NCBI RefSeq assembly: GCF_008364795.1
Contig: NZ_VTTM01000003.1
Location: 1-64,000 of the forward strand
DNA from: Azospirillum oryzae
GTDB taxonomy: Bacteria > Pseudomonadota > Alphaproteobacteria > Azospirillales > Azospirillaceae
Direction: 5' to 3'
DNA length: 64,000 nt
Part shown: in pieces, positions 1 through 10,200 of the stretch
How the letters are laid out: each line of letters starts with the position of its first letter
How positions within the stretch are numbered: the stretch's first letter is position 1
The notes under the pieces: generated by a model
Seen by the model: only the letters and a program-made list of their open reading frames with translations
Databases searched by the model: none
What the model was told of the DNA's origin: nothing
Program-made: the position numbers and the translations under genes

Positions 1-452
1 ACGCCCTGGATGCCGTCCTCGCCATGGGTGAAGGGCAGCTGCAGCGCCAGGAAGAACACCATCTGGCTCAGCGCCAGCGTGATCATGGCGAAATAGATGC
101 CCTGCCGGCGGATGGCGATCAGGCCGAAGACCAGCCCCATCAGCCCGGCCACCACGGTGGCGGCGAGCAGGCCCACCTCCGGCGCCCAGCCCCATTCCTT
201 CACGGTGTGGGCGGCGATGTAGGCCGCCCCGCCGAAGAAGGCGGCATGGCCGAAGCTGAGCAGGCCGGCGAAGCCGATCAGCAGGTTGAAGGCGCAGGCG
301 AACAGCGCGAAGCACAGAACCTTCATCAGGAAGACGGGATACAGCACGAAGGGTGCCGCAAGCGCGAGCAGCAGCAGGACGGCGGCGATCAGCGCCGTGC
401 CGATGGCCGGACCCCGAACCGCGACGCGGGTGGAATTGCTGGCGGCGGTCAT
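1..452 (-). CDS. livM: LivM, branched-chain amino acid ABC permease (partial)
   Basis: Second inner-membrane permease of a branched-chain amino acid (HAAT family) importer. The window holds the N-terminal 150 or so residues; the rest lies beyond base 1. After a short cytoplasmic head the reading shows several hydrophobic segments and the family-typical stretch NLLIGFAGLLSFGHAAFFG. The ATG at 452 lies four bases after the livH stop, so the two are translationally close in one operon with livG, livF and the binding protein. Family assignment is secure; the exact substrate is not determined by sequence. Confidence 0.9.
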   Translation of the reverse strand, partial: MTAASNSTRVAVRGPAIGTALIAAVLLLLALAAPFVLYPVFLMKVLCFALFACAFNLLIGFAGLLSFGHAAFFGGAAYIAAHTVKEWGWAPEVGLLAATVVAGLMGLVFGLIAIRRQGIYFAMITLALSQMVFFLALQLPFTHGEDGIQG

Positions 453-456
453 TGGA

Positions 457-1344
457 TCAACGCTCCCGTCCGAAGAGGCCCGCGGGCTTGATGAGAAGGA
501 CGATCGCCATCACGACGAACACGACGATGTTGGACGCTTCGGGATAGAAGACCTTGGTCAACCCCTCCAGCAGCCCCAGCCCCAGGCCGGTGACGATGGC
601 GCCGAGGATCGACCCCATGCCGCCGATCACCACCACGGCGAAGACGATGATGATCAGGTTGGTCCCCATCAGCGGCGACACCTGATAGATCGGCGCCGCC
701 AGCACGCCGGCCAGCCCGGCCAGCGCCACGCCGAAGCCGTAGGTCAGCGACACCATCACCGGCACATTGATGCCGAAGGCCTGGACCAGCGTCGGGTTCT
801 CCGTCGCCGCGCGCAGATAGGCGCCCAGCTTCGTCCGCTCGATGGCGAACCAGGTGCCGAAGCAGATGACCAGCGAGGCGACGATGACCCAGCCGCGATA
901 GTTGGGCAGGAACATGAAGCCCAGATTCTGCCCGCCCTGAAGGGCTGCAGGAATCGGATAGGGCTGGCCGGAGACGCCGTACTGGTGGCGGAACGCCCCC
1001 TCCAGGATCAGCGCCAGCCCGAAGGTCAGCAGCAGCCCATAGAGATGGTCCAGCTTGTAGAGCCGCGACAGCATCGTCTTTTCCAGCGCGATGCCGAGCA
1101 GCCCGACGACGATCGGCGCCACCACCAGCGCTCCCCAATAGCCGATCCCGGCATAGGTCAGCAGCAGCCACGCCACGAAGGCGCCGACCATGTAGAGCGC
1201 GCCATGGGCGAAGTTGATGACGTTCAACATGCCAAAGATCACCGCCAGCCCCAGGCTGAGCAGCGCATAGAAGGACCCATTGATCAGGCCGAGCAGAAGC
1301 TGCCCGAACAGCACTTGGGGCGGGATTCCCAGCAGGCTGACCAT
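457..1344 (-). CDS. livH: LivH, branched-chain amino acid ABC permease
   Basis: Inner-membrane permease, 295 residues, the usual LivH length. About eight hydrophobic helices are visible, with the family motif GLAVIFGMLNVINFAHGA near residues 32-49 and GGMGSILGAIVTG near 240. It pairs with LivM and is powered by LivG and LivF encoded upstream in the same operon. A composite palindromic repeat separates it from the binding-protein gene, and could allow differential expression of binding protein versus permeases. Start ATG at 1344. Confidence 0.93.
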   Translation of the reverse strand: MVSLLGIPPQVLFGQLLLGLINGSFYALLSLGLAVIFGMLNVINFAHGALYMVGAFVAWLLLTYAGIGYWGALVVAPIVVGLLGIALEKTMLSRLYKLDHLYGLLLTFGLALILEGAFRHQYGVSGQPYPIPAALQGGQNLGFMFLPNYRGWVIVASLVICFGTWFAIERTKLGAYLRAATENPTLVQAFGINVPVMVSLTYGFGVALAGLAGVLAAPIYQVSPLMGTNLIIIVFAVVVIGGMGSILGAIVTGLGLGLLEGLTKVFYPEASNIVVFVVMAIVLLIKPAGLFGRER

Positions 1345-1403
1345 CTCCGCATTTCTCCCGGTTCGTTGGTGTTGTTCTTGGTTTTTGGTTGTTGCTTCGC
1401 AGG

Positions 1404-1524
1404 CCCCCTCCCCATCCCTCCCCCGCTTCGCGGGAGAGGGGGTAGGATGCTTGTCGGCGAGGCGTGATTGCCGAAGCGGCGGCAGTCCCCTCTCCCTCGA
1501 AGAGGGGGAGGGTTAGGGAGGGGG
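1404..1524. repeat. Composite GC-rich palindromic element, copy 1
   Basis: About 121 bases between the binding-protein gene and livH. Outer arms (CCCCCTCCCCATCCCTCCCC and its near complement) flank two inner hairpins and a core containing GGCGGCAGT. Read on the opposite strand, it matches base for base over most of its length with the element at 34870-34993, so it is a dispersed repeat, not a one-off terminator. As a strong stem-loop it may also damp transcription or stabilise mRNA between binding-protein and permease genes. Confidence 0.8.
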
Positions 1525-1543
1525 CAAGGCGCCCGCCGCCCCC

Positions 1544-2752
1544 TCACTTCACCAGCGGGCAGCCGCTCTGCTTCGGGTCCATGAAGGCGGTGTCGGCCGG
1601 GATGGTCTTGACGATCTTGTAATAGTCCCACGCCCCCTTCGACTCGGCCGGGGTCTTCACCTGGGCCAGATACATGTCGTGGAACATGCGGCCGTTGGCG
1701 GCGACCTTGCCCTTCTTGGCGAACATGTCCTCGACCGGCAGTTCGCGCATCTTGGCGGCGACCTTGTCGGCGTCGTCGGTCTTGGCCGCCTCGACCGCCT
1801 TCAGGTAATGCTTCACCGCCGAATAGACGCCGGCCTGCACCATGGTCGGCTTCTTGCCGGCCTTGGCCTCGAACTTCTTCGACCATTCGCGGGTCTGGTC
1901 GTCCATGTCCCAGTAGAAGCCTTCGGTGAACATCAGACCCTGCGCCGACTGCAGACCCAGCGCATGCACGTCGGTGATGAACATCAACAGGCCGGCCAGG
2001 CTCTGGCCCGCCTGGGTGATGCCGAACTCCGCCGCCTGCTTGACGGCGTTGACGGTGTCGCCGCCCGCGTTGGCCAGACCGATCACGTCGGCGCCCGACC
2101 CCTGCGCCTGCAGCAGGAAGGACGAGAAGTCGGAGGTGCCGAGCGGATGACGCACCGACCCGACGATGGTGCCGCCCAGCGACTTCACCATCTTGGTGGT
2201 CTCTTCCTCCAGCGACTGGCCGAAGGCGTAGTCGGCGGTCACGAAGAACCACTTCTTCTTGCCCTGCTCGTACAGGGCGCGGCCGGTTCCTGCGGCCATG
2301 GCGTAATTGTCGTAGGTCCACTGGAAGCCGTAGGGGCTGCACTGCGCGCCGCTCAGCGCGGTGGCGCCGGGACCGGACATCAGGAAGATGCGCTTCTTGT
2401 CCTTGGTGATGCCCTGCACCGCCAGCGCGGCGGCGGAGTTCGGCACGTCGGCGATGACGTCGACGCCGCCGGTGTCCACCCACTCGCGCGCCTTGGACGC
2501 GGCGATGTCGGCCTTGTTCTGGTGATCGGCGACGACGATCTCGACGGGGGCGCCGGCGACCTTGTTGCCGAACTCCTCCGCCGCCATCCGGGCGGCGATG
2601 GCGGAGCCCTCGCCGGCGAGATCGGCGTAGATGCCGGAACGGTCGTTCAGCACGCCGATGCGGATGACGTTGTCCGACACCTGTGCCGAAGCCGGAATCG
2701 CGGTCCCGGCGAGCGTCAGCAGGGCGGTGCCGGCGAGAAGAAGCGTGCGCAT
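1544..2752 (-). CDS. Branched-chain amino acid ABC substrate-binding protein
   Basis: Periplasmic binding protein of the Leu/Ile/Val type I fold (Peripla_BP_6), 402 residues. A Sec signal peptide is visible (MRTLLLAGTALLTLAGTAIP, cut after ASA-Q near residue 24), followed by the typical opening VIRIGVLNDRSGIYADLAG. No lipobox cysteine is present, so it should be soluble in the periplasm. It is encoded with LivFGHM. This subgroup also includes amide and urea binders, so the substrate is unsettled. Confidence 0.9.
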   Translation of the reverse strand: MRTLLLAGTALLTLAGTAIPASAQVSDNVIRIGVLNDRSGIYADLAGEGSAIAARMAAEEFGNKVAGAPVEIVVADHQNKADIAASKAREWVDTGGVDVIADVPNSAAALAVQGITKDKKRIFLMSGPGATALSGAQCSPYGFQWTYDNYAMAAGTGRALYEQGKKKWFFVTADYAFGQSLEEETTKMVKSLGGTIVGSVRHPLGTSDFSSFLLQAQGSGADVIGLANAGGDTVNAVKQAAEFGITQAGQSLAGLLMFITDVHALGLQSAQGLMFTEGFYWDMDDQTREWSKKFEAKAGKKPTMVQAGVYSAVKHYLKAVEAAKTDDADKVAAKMRELPVEDMFAKKGKVAANGRMFHDMYLAQVKTPAESKGAWDYYKIVKTIPADTAFMDPKQSGCPLVK

Positions 2753-2903
2753 CAGAAGGTCTCTCCCTCTTGGTTTTATTGTCGGCCGGTTCCCTTCGCG
2801 GGTCCTTGTGGCCGTAATCGGGCAAGCTGCGGCAGTTCGCCGCCCCGACCCGGAGTTGGGCGGGGGCGGCGTTCGTGCCGGTGATGTCGGTTGGCTGGAC
2901 GGT

Positions 2904-3633
<730 letters not shown>

Positions 3634-3641
<8 letters not shown>

Positions 3642-4401
3642 GTCCGGTCCCCATATAAGCTTCCATCACCTGCGGGTTCCTGGAGACGACCTCGTACGGC
3701 CCCTCCGCCAGGATCTCGCCGCGGCGCAGAACGGTGATGGTGTCCGACAGGTGGGCGACGACCGACAAATTGTGCTCCACCATCAGCACGGTGCGGTCGG
3801 CGGCGACGCGCTTGATGAGAGCCGCCGTGCCCTCGATGTCCTCGTGGCCCATGCCGGCCAGCGGTTCGTCCAGCAGCATCACCTCCGGGTCGAGCGCCAG
3901 CGTGGTGGCGATCTCCAGCGCGCGCTTGCGGCCATAGGGCAGTTCGGCGGCGGTGTGGCCGGCCCAGGGGGTGAGGTTGACCGCCTCGATCAGTTCCAGC
4001 GCCCGGTCATGCAGGTCGTAGAGCGACGATTCGGACTTCCAGAAATGGAAGCTGGTGCCGAGCGGCCGCTGCAAGGCGACGCGGACATTCTCCAGCACGC
4101 TCAAGTGCGGGAAGACGGCCGAGATCTGGAAGGAGCGGACCAGCCCCATCAGCGCGATGTCGGCCGGCTTGGTGCGGGTGATGTCGCGGCCCTTGTAGAG
4201 GATCTGGCCGCGCGTCGGCGTCAGGAACTTGGTCAGCAGGTTGAACACCGTGCTCTTGCCGGCGCCGTTCGGGCCGATCAGCGCGTGGATGGTGCCGCGG
4301 CGAACCTGAAGGTTCACCTCCTTCACCGCCACGAACCCCTTGAACTCCTTCGTCAGGTTGCGCGCTTCCAGGATGATGTCGTCGTTCGGTGCGGCGTTCA
4401 T
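3634..4401 (-). CDS. livG: LivG, branched-chain amino acid ABC ATPase
   Basis: ATP-binding subunit and first gene of the liv operon, 255 residues from the ATG at 4401 (MNAAPNDD). Longer upstream in-frame readings exist, but their extension is low-complexity arginine-rich shadow sequence. Walker A GPNGAGKST, the LivG-type signature LPYGRKRALEIAT and Walker B VMLLDEPLAGMG are present. It forms a heterodimer with LivF on the LivHM permeases. Confidence 0.93.
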
Positions 4402-4596
4402 CGGTCGCGAATTCTCCTCCCGTTCGTCCTTATTTTCGGGCTTCAAGCCCGGGAGCCGCCGTGCGGCGGGACGTTTCACCGATTGTTGTACGCACGAAGC
4501 GTGCCACGGCCGGGTTCGCTTCGGTCGGGCCGTCGGCCCCATTGTTTCTCCGCCGGTTTCGCTGCGGCGCCCTCCATCCACTCGCTTACCCTAACA

Positions 4597-4618
4597 CCGG
4601 AAAGTGTCGGATTTCCGG
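4597..4618. promoter_or_regulatory. Inverted repeat between liv operon and B12 leader
   Basis: A perfect 7-base inverted repeat, CCGGAAA at 4597-4603 and TTTCCGG at 4612-4618, with eight bases between; AGTGTC/GACACT arms overlap it. It sits between the divergent livG gene and the cobalamin leader, where an operator would be expected. The bound protein is unknown. The rest of 4402-4723 shows no convincing gene. Confidence 0.35.
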
Positions 4619-4723
4619 ACACTCTGTCCGCCAAACATGACAGCATCCAAAATGTCGGCATGCAAGATCGTCCGTGCGGCCGACACCTTATTGTGGGCTT
4701 GCCAAACGCGCGCGGCACTGCGA

Positions 4724-4935
4724 TGGTGGCCGTCCGACGGTGCCCTGCCCGTCCTGACGGGCGGCGGGGATAATAGGGAATGCGGTGCGGAGCTTCTTTG
4801 GAAGCGCCAATGCCGCGGCTGCCCCCGCAACTGTGAGCGGCGAGCGTCCCGTCCATCATGCCACTGGCCCTTCGCGGCCGGGAAGGCGGACGACGATGCG
4901 GCGACCCGCGAGCCAGGAAACCTGCCGGCGGACGT
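4724..4935 (+). promoter_or_regulatory. Cobalamin riboswitch
   Basis: Adenosylcobalamin aptamer upstream of cbtB. Diagnostic parts in order: AATAGGGAATGCGGTG at 4773, the AATGCCGCGGCTGCCCCCGC segment near 4808, CAACTGTGAGCGGCGAG near 4828, CATGCCACTGG near 4857, GGCCGGGAAGGCGG near 4876, and the B12 box AGCCAGGAAACCTGCC at 4911-4926. It should lower expression of cobalt import and cobW when coenzyme B12 is plentiful. The outer limits are approximate. Confidence 0.95.
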
Positions 4936-4978
4936 ACCAACCTTTCCCAACCCCGCCGGGTGTGGCGGGAGAGCAAGG

Positions 4979-5176
4979 ATGTCTTCGATGACCACCCGTT
5001 CGATGAATACTGCCGCCGGTTCCGCGACCCGCAGCGCCGCCCAGACCGCGGTCGCCGCCTTTGCCGCGATCCTGCTCGGCAGCTTCCTGCTGTACGGCGT
5101 CGGCTTTGCCCAGCCGCAGCAGATCCACGACGCGGCGCACGACGCCCGTCACTCCTTCGCATTCCCCTGCCACTAA
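4979..5176 (+). CDS. cbtB: CbtB, cobalt transporter small subunit
   Basis: A 65-residue membrane protein with one helix (about residues 19-42) and the family's C-terminal metal-binding tail ending in DARHSFAFPCH. CbtB is known as a one-helix partner of CbtA in B12-regulated cobalt uptake. The ATG at 4979 follows GGAGAGCAAGG and comes 44 bases after the riboswitch B12 box. Short size and terminal His-Pro-Cys-His pattern make the family call reliable, although transport was predicted originally from genomic context. Confidence 0.9.
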   Translation: MSSMTTRSMNTAAGSATRSAAQTAVAAFAAILLGSFLLYGVGFAQPQQIHDAAHDARHSFAFPCH

Positions 5177-5186
5177 GCAGCGGGTC

Positions 5187-5954
5187 ATGGATCTGATCCG
5201 GCGGCTGTTCACAGCCGCTTTGGTCGCGGGCGTGCTCTCCGGCACGGCCGCTTCCGTCGTTCAGCAGGCGACGACCGTCCCGCTGATCCTCGAAGCCGAG
5301 AAATACGAGGTGGTCACTCCGCCTCCTGCAGCCTCCGCGGCGCCTGCCGGCGCGCCTGCGCCGTCGCATCAGCACGGCCCCGTGCGCGAGGTCGGCGAAG
5401 GCGTGCCGACCTCGCTGGACGAGGCGATGCAACGCATCGGCCTGACCATCGTCGCCAACCTGCTGACCGGCGTCGCCTATGCGCTGCTGCTGGGTGCGGC
5501 GATCCTGCTGGCCGGCCGGCCGGTCGATGCGCGGCGCGGGCTGGTGTGGGGCATGGGCGGCTTCGTCGCCGTCTCGCTGGCGCCCGCCTTCGGCTTGGCC
5601 CCCGAACTGCCGGGCATGGCCGGGGCGGAGCTTGAGCTGCGTCAGCTCTGGTGGCTGTCCGCCGCCGCCGGGGCCGGCGTCGGCTTGACCGCGCTCGCCT
5701 TCGCCCGCAACCGTCTGGTCATCGCCGTCGCCGTCCTGGCCGCCGCGCTGCCCCATCTGATCGGCGCGCCCCATCCGGAAAGCGCCGAAGGTGCGGTTCC
5801 GCCGGAACTGGCCGCCCGCTTCGTCACCGCTTCTCTCGGCGGGGCCGCCCTGTTCTGGGCGATCCTGGGCGCCACCTGCGGCTGGCTGATGAGCGGTCTG
5901 GTCCGCGAGACCGAGTCCCGCCCGGCCCTGCGGGTCCAGCCCGGCGCGCGTTAA
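5187..5954 (+). CDS. cbtA: CbtA, cobalt transporter subunit
   Basis: Integral membrane protein of 255 residues with five to six hydrophobic segments, the expected partner of CbtB. The ATG at 5187 opens MDLIRRLFTAALVAGVLSG. A His-containing periplasmic stretch, PSHQHGPVREVGEG near residues 63-77, is a plausible metal contact. It starts ten bases after cbtB and is controlled by the same cobalamin riboswitch, supporting supply of cobalt to CobN downstream. Confidence 0.9.
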   Translation: MDLIRRLFTAALVAGVLSGTAASVVQQATTVPLILEAEKYEVVTPPPAASAAPAGAPAPSHQHGPVREVGEGVPTSLDEAMQRIGLTIVANLLTGVAYALLLGAAILLAGRPVDARRGLVWGMGGFVAVSLAPAFGLAPELPGMAGAELELRQLWWLSAAAGAGVGLTALAFARNRLVIAVAVLAAALPHLIGAPHPESAEGAVPPELAARFVTASLGGAALFWAILGATCGWLMSGLVRETESRPALRVQPGAR

Positions 5955-5966
5955 GGAAACAAGCCC

Positions 5967-7028
5967 ATGTCCGCACTTGCGAAAACGGCCGCCGGCAAAG
6001 TCCCGGCGACCGTCATCACCGGCTTCCTCGGTGCCGGCAAGACCACGCTGATCCGTGGCCTGCTGGAAAAGGCCGACGGCCGCCGGCTGGCGCTGATCAT
6101 CAACGAGTTCGGCGATGTCGGCATCGACGGCGACATCCTGCGCGCCTGCGGCAACCCGACCTGCACCGAAGACGACGTGATCGAGCTGGCGAACGGCTGC
6201 CTGTGCTGCACCGTCGCCGACGACTTCGTTCCGGCCATCGAGAAGCTGCTGGCCCGGCCGGAGCCGCCGGAGCACATCGTGATCGAGACCAGCGGCCTCG
6301 CGTTGCCGAAGCCGCTGGTCCAGGCCTTCCACTGGCCGGCGATCAAGACGCGGGTCACCGTCGACGGCGTCATCGCCGTGGTCGACGCCGCGGCGGCGGC
6401 GGAAGGCCGTTTCGCCCCCGATCCCGCGGCGCTGGAGGCCCAGCGCGACGCCGCCGGCACCGTCGATCATGAAACGCCGATCGAAGAGGTGTTCGAGGAC
6501 CAGTTGCTCTGCGCCGATCTGATCGTCGTCAACAAGACCGATCTGGTGGCCGCCGGCGACCTCGCCCGTGTCGAGGAGCTGATCCGTGGTGCGCTGAGCC
6601 ATGCGGTCGGCCGCGACGCCAAGCTGGTCCGCGCGTCGCAGGGCGCCGTCGATCCGCTGGTCCTGCTCGGTGTCGGTGCGGCGGTGGAGGACGACCTCGC
6701 CAACCGTCCCAGCCATCATGACGACGAGGAAGGCCACGACCACGACGACTTCACCAGCTTCGTGGTGGAACTGCCGTCGCAGCCCGACCCCGCCCGTCTG
6801 GCGATGACGCTGGAGCAGGTCGCCGGCCTGCATGGCGTTCTGCGCCTGAAGGGTTTCATCGACGTGCCCGGCAAGCCGATGCGCCTGCTGGTCCAGGGCG
6901 TCGGCACCCGCATCCAGACCCACTATGACCGCCTGTGGAAGCCCGGCGAGGAGCGCCGCAGCCGTCTGGTGGTGATCGGTGAGACCGGGCTGGACCGCGA
7001 TGCGGTGACGCGGGCGGTTGTCGGGTAA
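5967..7028 (+). CDS. cobW: CobW, metal-chaperone GTPase of cobalamin synthesis
   Basis: COG0523-type GTPase, 353 residues. The P-loop GFLGAGKTT is at residues 19-27 and the metal-binding CLCC motif at 78-81. A His/Asp-rich stretch, HHDDEEGHDHDD, lies near residues 250-262, followed by the CobW C-terminal domain. It is thought to deliver cobalt to the CobN chelatase, whose gene is next. It follows cbtA by 12 bases and is probably part of the riboswitch-controlled transcript. Confidence 0.95.
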   Translation: MSALAKTAAGKVPATVITGFLGAGKTTLIRGLLEKADGRRLALIINEFGDVGIDGDILRACGNPTCTEDDVIELANGCLCCTVADDFVPAIEKLLARPEPPEHIVIETSGLALPKPLVQAFHWPAIKTRVTVDGVIAVVDAAAAAEGRFAPDPAALEAQRDAAGTVDHETPIEEVFEDQLLCADLIVVNKTDLVAAGDLARVEELIRGALSHAVGRDAKLVRASQGAVDPLVLLGVGAAVEDDLANRPSHHDDEEGHDHDDFTSFVVELPSQPDPARLAMTLEQVAGLHGVLRLKGFIDVPGKPMRLLVQGVGTRIQTHYDRLWKPGEERRSRLVVIGETGLDRDAVTRAVVG

Positions 7029-7054
7029 GAGGTTGAGTTTGGTGCGGAGTTAGA

Positions 7055-7220
7055 CCCCCACCTAACCTCCCCCGCTCTCAGCGGACCTACGGTCCGCCTG
7101 CCGCGTCAGCACAAAGCGTAGCTTTGTGCGAGAGCTGGGCGGGGGAGGGACTGCCGCCACTTTTCTGAACAAGCGCTTAGTCCCCTCCCCCGCGAGAGCG
7201 GGGGAGGGTTAGGGTGGGGG
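7055..7220. repeat. Composite GC-rich palindromic element, copy 2
   Basis: About 166 bases between cobW and cobN. Long outer arms, CCCCCACCTAACCTCCCCCG at the left and the near complement ending at 7220, enclose inner hairpins (CGGACCTACGGTCCG; CACAAAGCGTAGCTTTGTG) and the family core GGACTGCCGCCAC. It is larger than copies 1 and 4 but shares their arms and core. It could end or weaken the cobW transcript ahead of cobN. Confidence 0.75.
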
Positions 7221-7258
7221 CAAGTGTCCCCACTCCTTGAACGTACCCGCGGACACCC

Positions 7259-10200
7259 ATGCACCTGCTCGCCGCCCGCCAGGACGAACTGGACGCCGGC
7301 CCCCAGGCGGAAGATCTGGGGCAGACGCCGGCCGACCTCGTCATGCTGTCCTTTTCCGACAGCGACCTGACCGCGCTCGCCGCCGCGTGGCGCTCGGCAC
7401 GCGACCGGCTGCCCAGCCTCCGCCTCGCCAACCTCAATCGGCTCGGCCACCCCCTGTCGGTCGACCTCTACGCCGAGAACATCGTTGCCAAGGCGAAACT
7501 GGTGGTCCTGCGTCTGCTCGGCGGCAGCGGTTACTGGCGCTACGGCCTCGACCGTCTCTCCGCCCTCTGCCGCGAGCGTGGCATCCCGCTCGCCGTCCTG
7601 CCGGGCGAAGCACAGCCCGACCCCAACCTCACCGCCTACGGCACCGTTTCTCCGGACTCGGCCGACCGCCTCTGGCGCTATTTCACCGAGGGCGGCCCGG
7701 CCAACATGGCCCATCTGCTGGCCTGCGCCGCGACCTTGGCCGGCATGCCCCTCCCCCATGACGACCCCGCCCCGGTCCCGCGTTTCGGTGCCTACGACGG
7801 CTGGAGCGGCCCCGTCACCGCAAATGCACCGGTGGCCGCCGTCGTCTTCTACCGCTCCCACCTGCTGGCCGGCGACCTGGCCCCGATCCACGCGCTGTGC
7901 GACGCGCTGGCTGCCCGTGGCCTCGCCCCCCGCCCACTGTTCGTCGCCAGCCTGAAGGAGCCGGACTGCGCCGCCTGGATGCGCGCCAGCCTGACCGCGC
8001 AGAACGCCGCCGTGGTCGTCAACACCACCGCCTTTTCGGCAGCGCGCGACGACGGCTCCCCCCTGGAGGCCAACGGCAGCCCGGTCCTGCAGGCCATCCT
8101 GTCCACCACCCCCGAAGCCGGCTGGCAGGCCTCGTCACGCGGCCTCGGTCCGTCTGACCTCGCCATGAACGTCGTGCTGCCGGAGATGGACGGCCGCATC
8201 ATCGCCCGCGCCATCGCCTTCAAGACGGCGGGGGACCCCGACCCCGACCTGCAATTCGCCGCCCCTGCCCTGCGCCCGATCCCCGACCGGGTGGCCTTCA
8301 CCGCCGACCTCGCGGCAAGCTGGGTCCGCCTGTCCCGCACCCCGCGGGCGGAGCGGCGGCTGGCGCTGGTGCTGTCCGACTATCCCGGCCCCGGCGGCGG
8401 CATCGGCCATGCGGTCGGCCTCGACAGTCCGGCCAGCACGGTGGCGATGCTCCACCGCCTGTCCGCCGAGGGCTACGGTCTGTCCGCCATTCCGGACAGC
8501 GCCGCCGCGTTGATGGCGGCCCTGACCGCCGCCCCCACCCCGACGCTGTCGCTGGCCGACTACCAGCGCCTCGCCCCGCCGGAGGTCCGCGCACGCATCG
8601 CCCAGACCTGGGGCGACCCCGCCGCCGATCCCGCCTGCCACGACGGCGCCTTTGCCTTCCGAATCCTGCCCTGCGGCAACGCGGTTGTGGCGGTGCAGCC
8701 CAGCCGCGGCCATGGGTCCCTGACCACCGCCCAGCACCACGATCCCGATACGCCCCCCAGCCACGGCTATTTCGCCTTTCATCTGTGGCTGCGCCATGCC
8801 GTCGGCATCCATGCCATGGTGCAGATCGGCGCCCACGGCACGCTGGAATGGTTGCCGGGCAAAGCGGTGGCACTGTCGGCGGCGTGTTGGCCGGAGATCG
8901 TCGGCGGCGCCCTGCCGACCCTCTATCCCTTCATCGTCAACAACCCCGGCGAGGGGGTGCAGGCCCGCCGCCGCCTGGGCGCCGTCCTGATCGGCCACCT
9001 GACCCCGCCGCCGGTGGAGTCCGGCCTCTACGGCGAGCTTGCCGCGCTGGAAACCGCCATCGACGAGTATTCGCAGGCGACCGGGCTCGACCCCAGGCGG
9101 CTGGGCATGCTGCGCGAGACGATCCTCGACCTCGCCTGGAAATCCGGCGTCGCCGCCGACTGCAATCTGCGTCCCGACGACGATCCCGACGCCATCCTGT
9201 CGCGGCTGGACGCCCATCTCTGCGACATCAAGGAGTTGCAGATCCGCGACGGCCTGCATGTCTTCGGCAACAGCCCGACCGGCGAGCGCCGCGATCGCCT
9301 GACCGCCGCCGTCGCGCGCACCGCCGATCCGGCCATGGTCGCCACCGCTGTCGATGCCTGCGGCGAGGCGGAGATGCGGGCGCTGCTCGACGGGCTGGAC
9401 GGCCGATTCGTCCGCCCCGGCCCCGGCGGCTCGCCGGCGCGCGGGCGGGCGGACACGCTGCCGACCGGCCGTAACCTCTATGCGCTCGACCCGCGCGGCG
9501 TGCCGACGCCGACCGCCTGGACGCTCGGCTGGCAGGCGGCGGACGCGCTGATCACCCGCTATCTCCAGGATCATGGCGACTGGCCGCGCCGGCTGGTGGT
9601 CGATTGCTGGGGCACTCCCGCCATGCGCACCGGCGGCGACGAGCTGGCCCAGGCGCTGGCCCTGCTGGGTGTCCGTCCGATCTGGGAGAACGGGTCCGGC
9701 CGCGTCACGGGGTACGAAATCATGCCGGCCGGCGTGCTGGGCCGCCCGCGGGTGGATGTGACGCTGCGCATCTCCGGCCTGTTCCGCGATGTCTTCCCGC
9801 AGCAGATCACCCTGTTCGACCAGGCGGTCCGCGCCGTCGCCGTGCTGGACGAGCCGGACGACGTCAACCCGTTGGCCGCCACCGCGCGGGCCGAGGAACA
9901 GCGCCTTGCGGCATCCGGCACCGACGCGGCGGACGCCCGCCGCTGGGCCACCGCGCGCATTTTCGGCGCCGCCCCCGGCATCTACGGCACCGCGCTGTCC
10001 GGCATGATCGCGCGCGGCGACTGGACAGCGCGGGCCGATTTCGGCGCCGCCTATCTGGAGGGCGGCTGCCACGCCTATGGCGCCGGGCTGGAGGGCGTGC
10101 CGCTGCCAGCATTGTTCCGCCGCCGGGTCGGCGGCGCCGACGCGCTGGTCCACCACCAGGATCAGCGCGAGCATGACGTTCTGTCCACCGACGGCTTCAT

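Noticed and set aside
6700..6760. His/Asp-rich stretch of CobW as a frameshift artefact
   Set aside because: Frame is continuous and His-rich linkers are normal in metal-chaperone GTPases.
4476..6923. Long open frame of 815 codons antisense to cbtB, cbtA and cobW
   Set aside because: It has the biased Arg/Gly/Asp composition of a GC-rich antisense shadow and no family motif; the plus-strand genes are clear.
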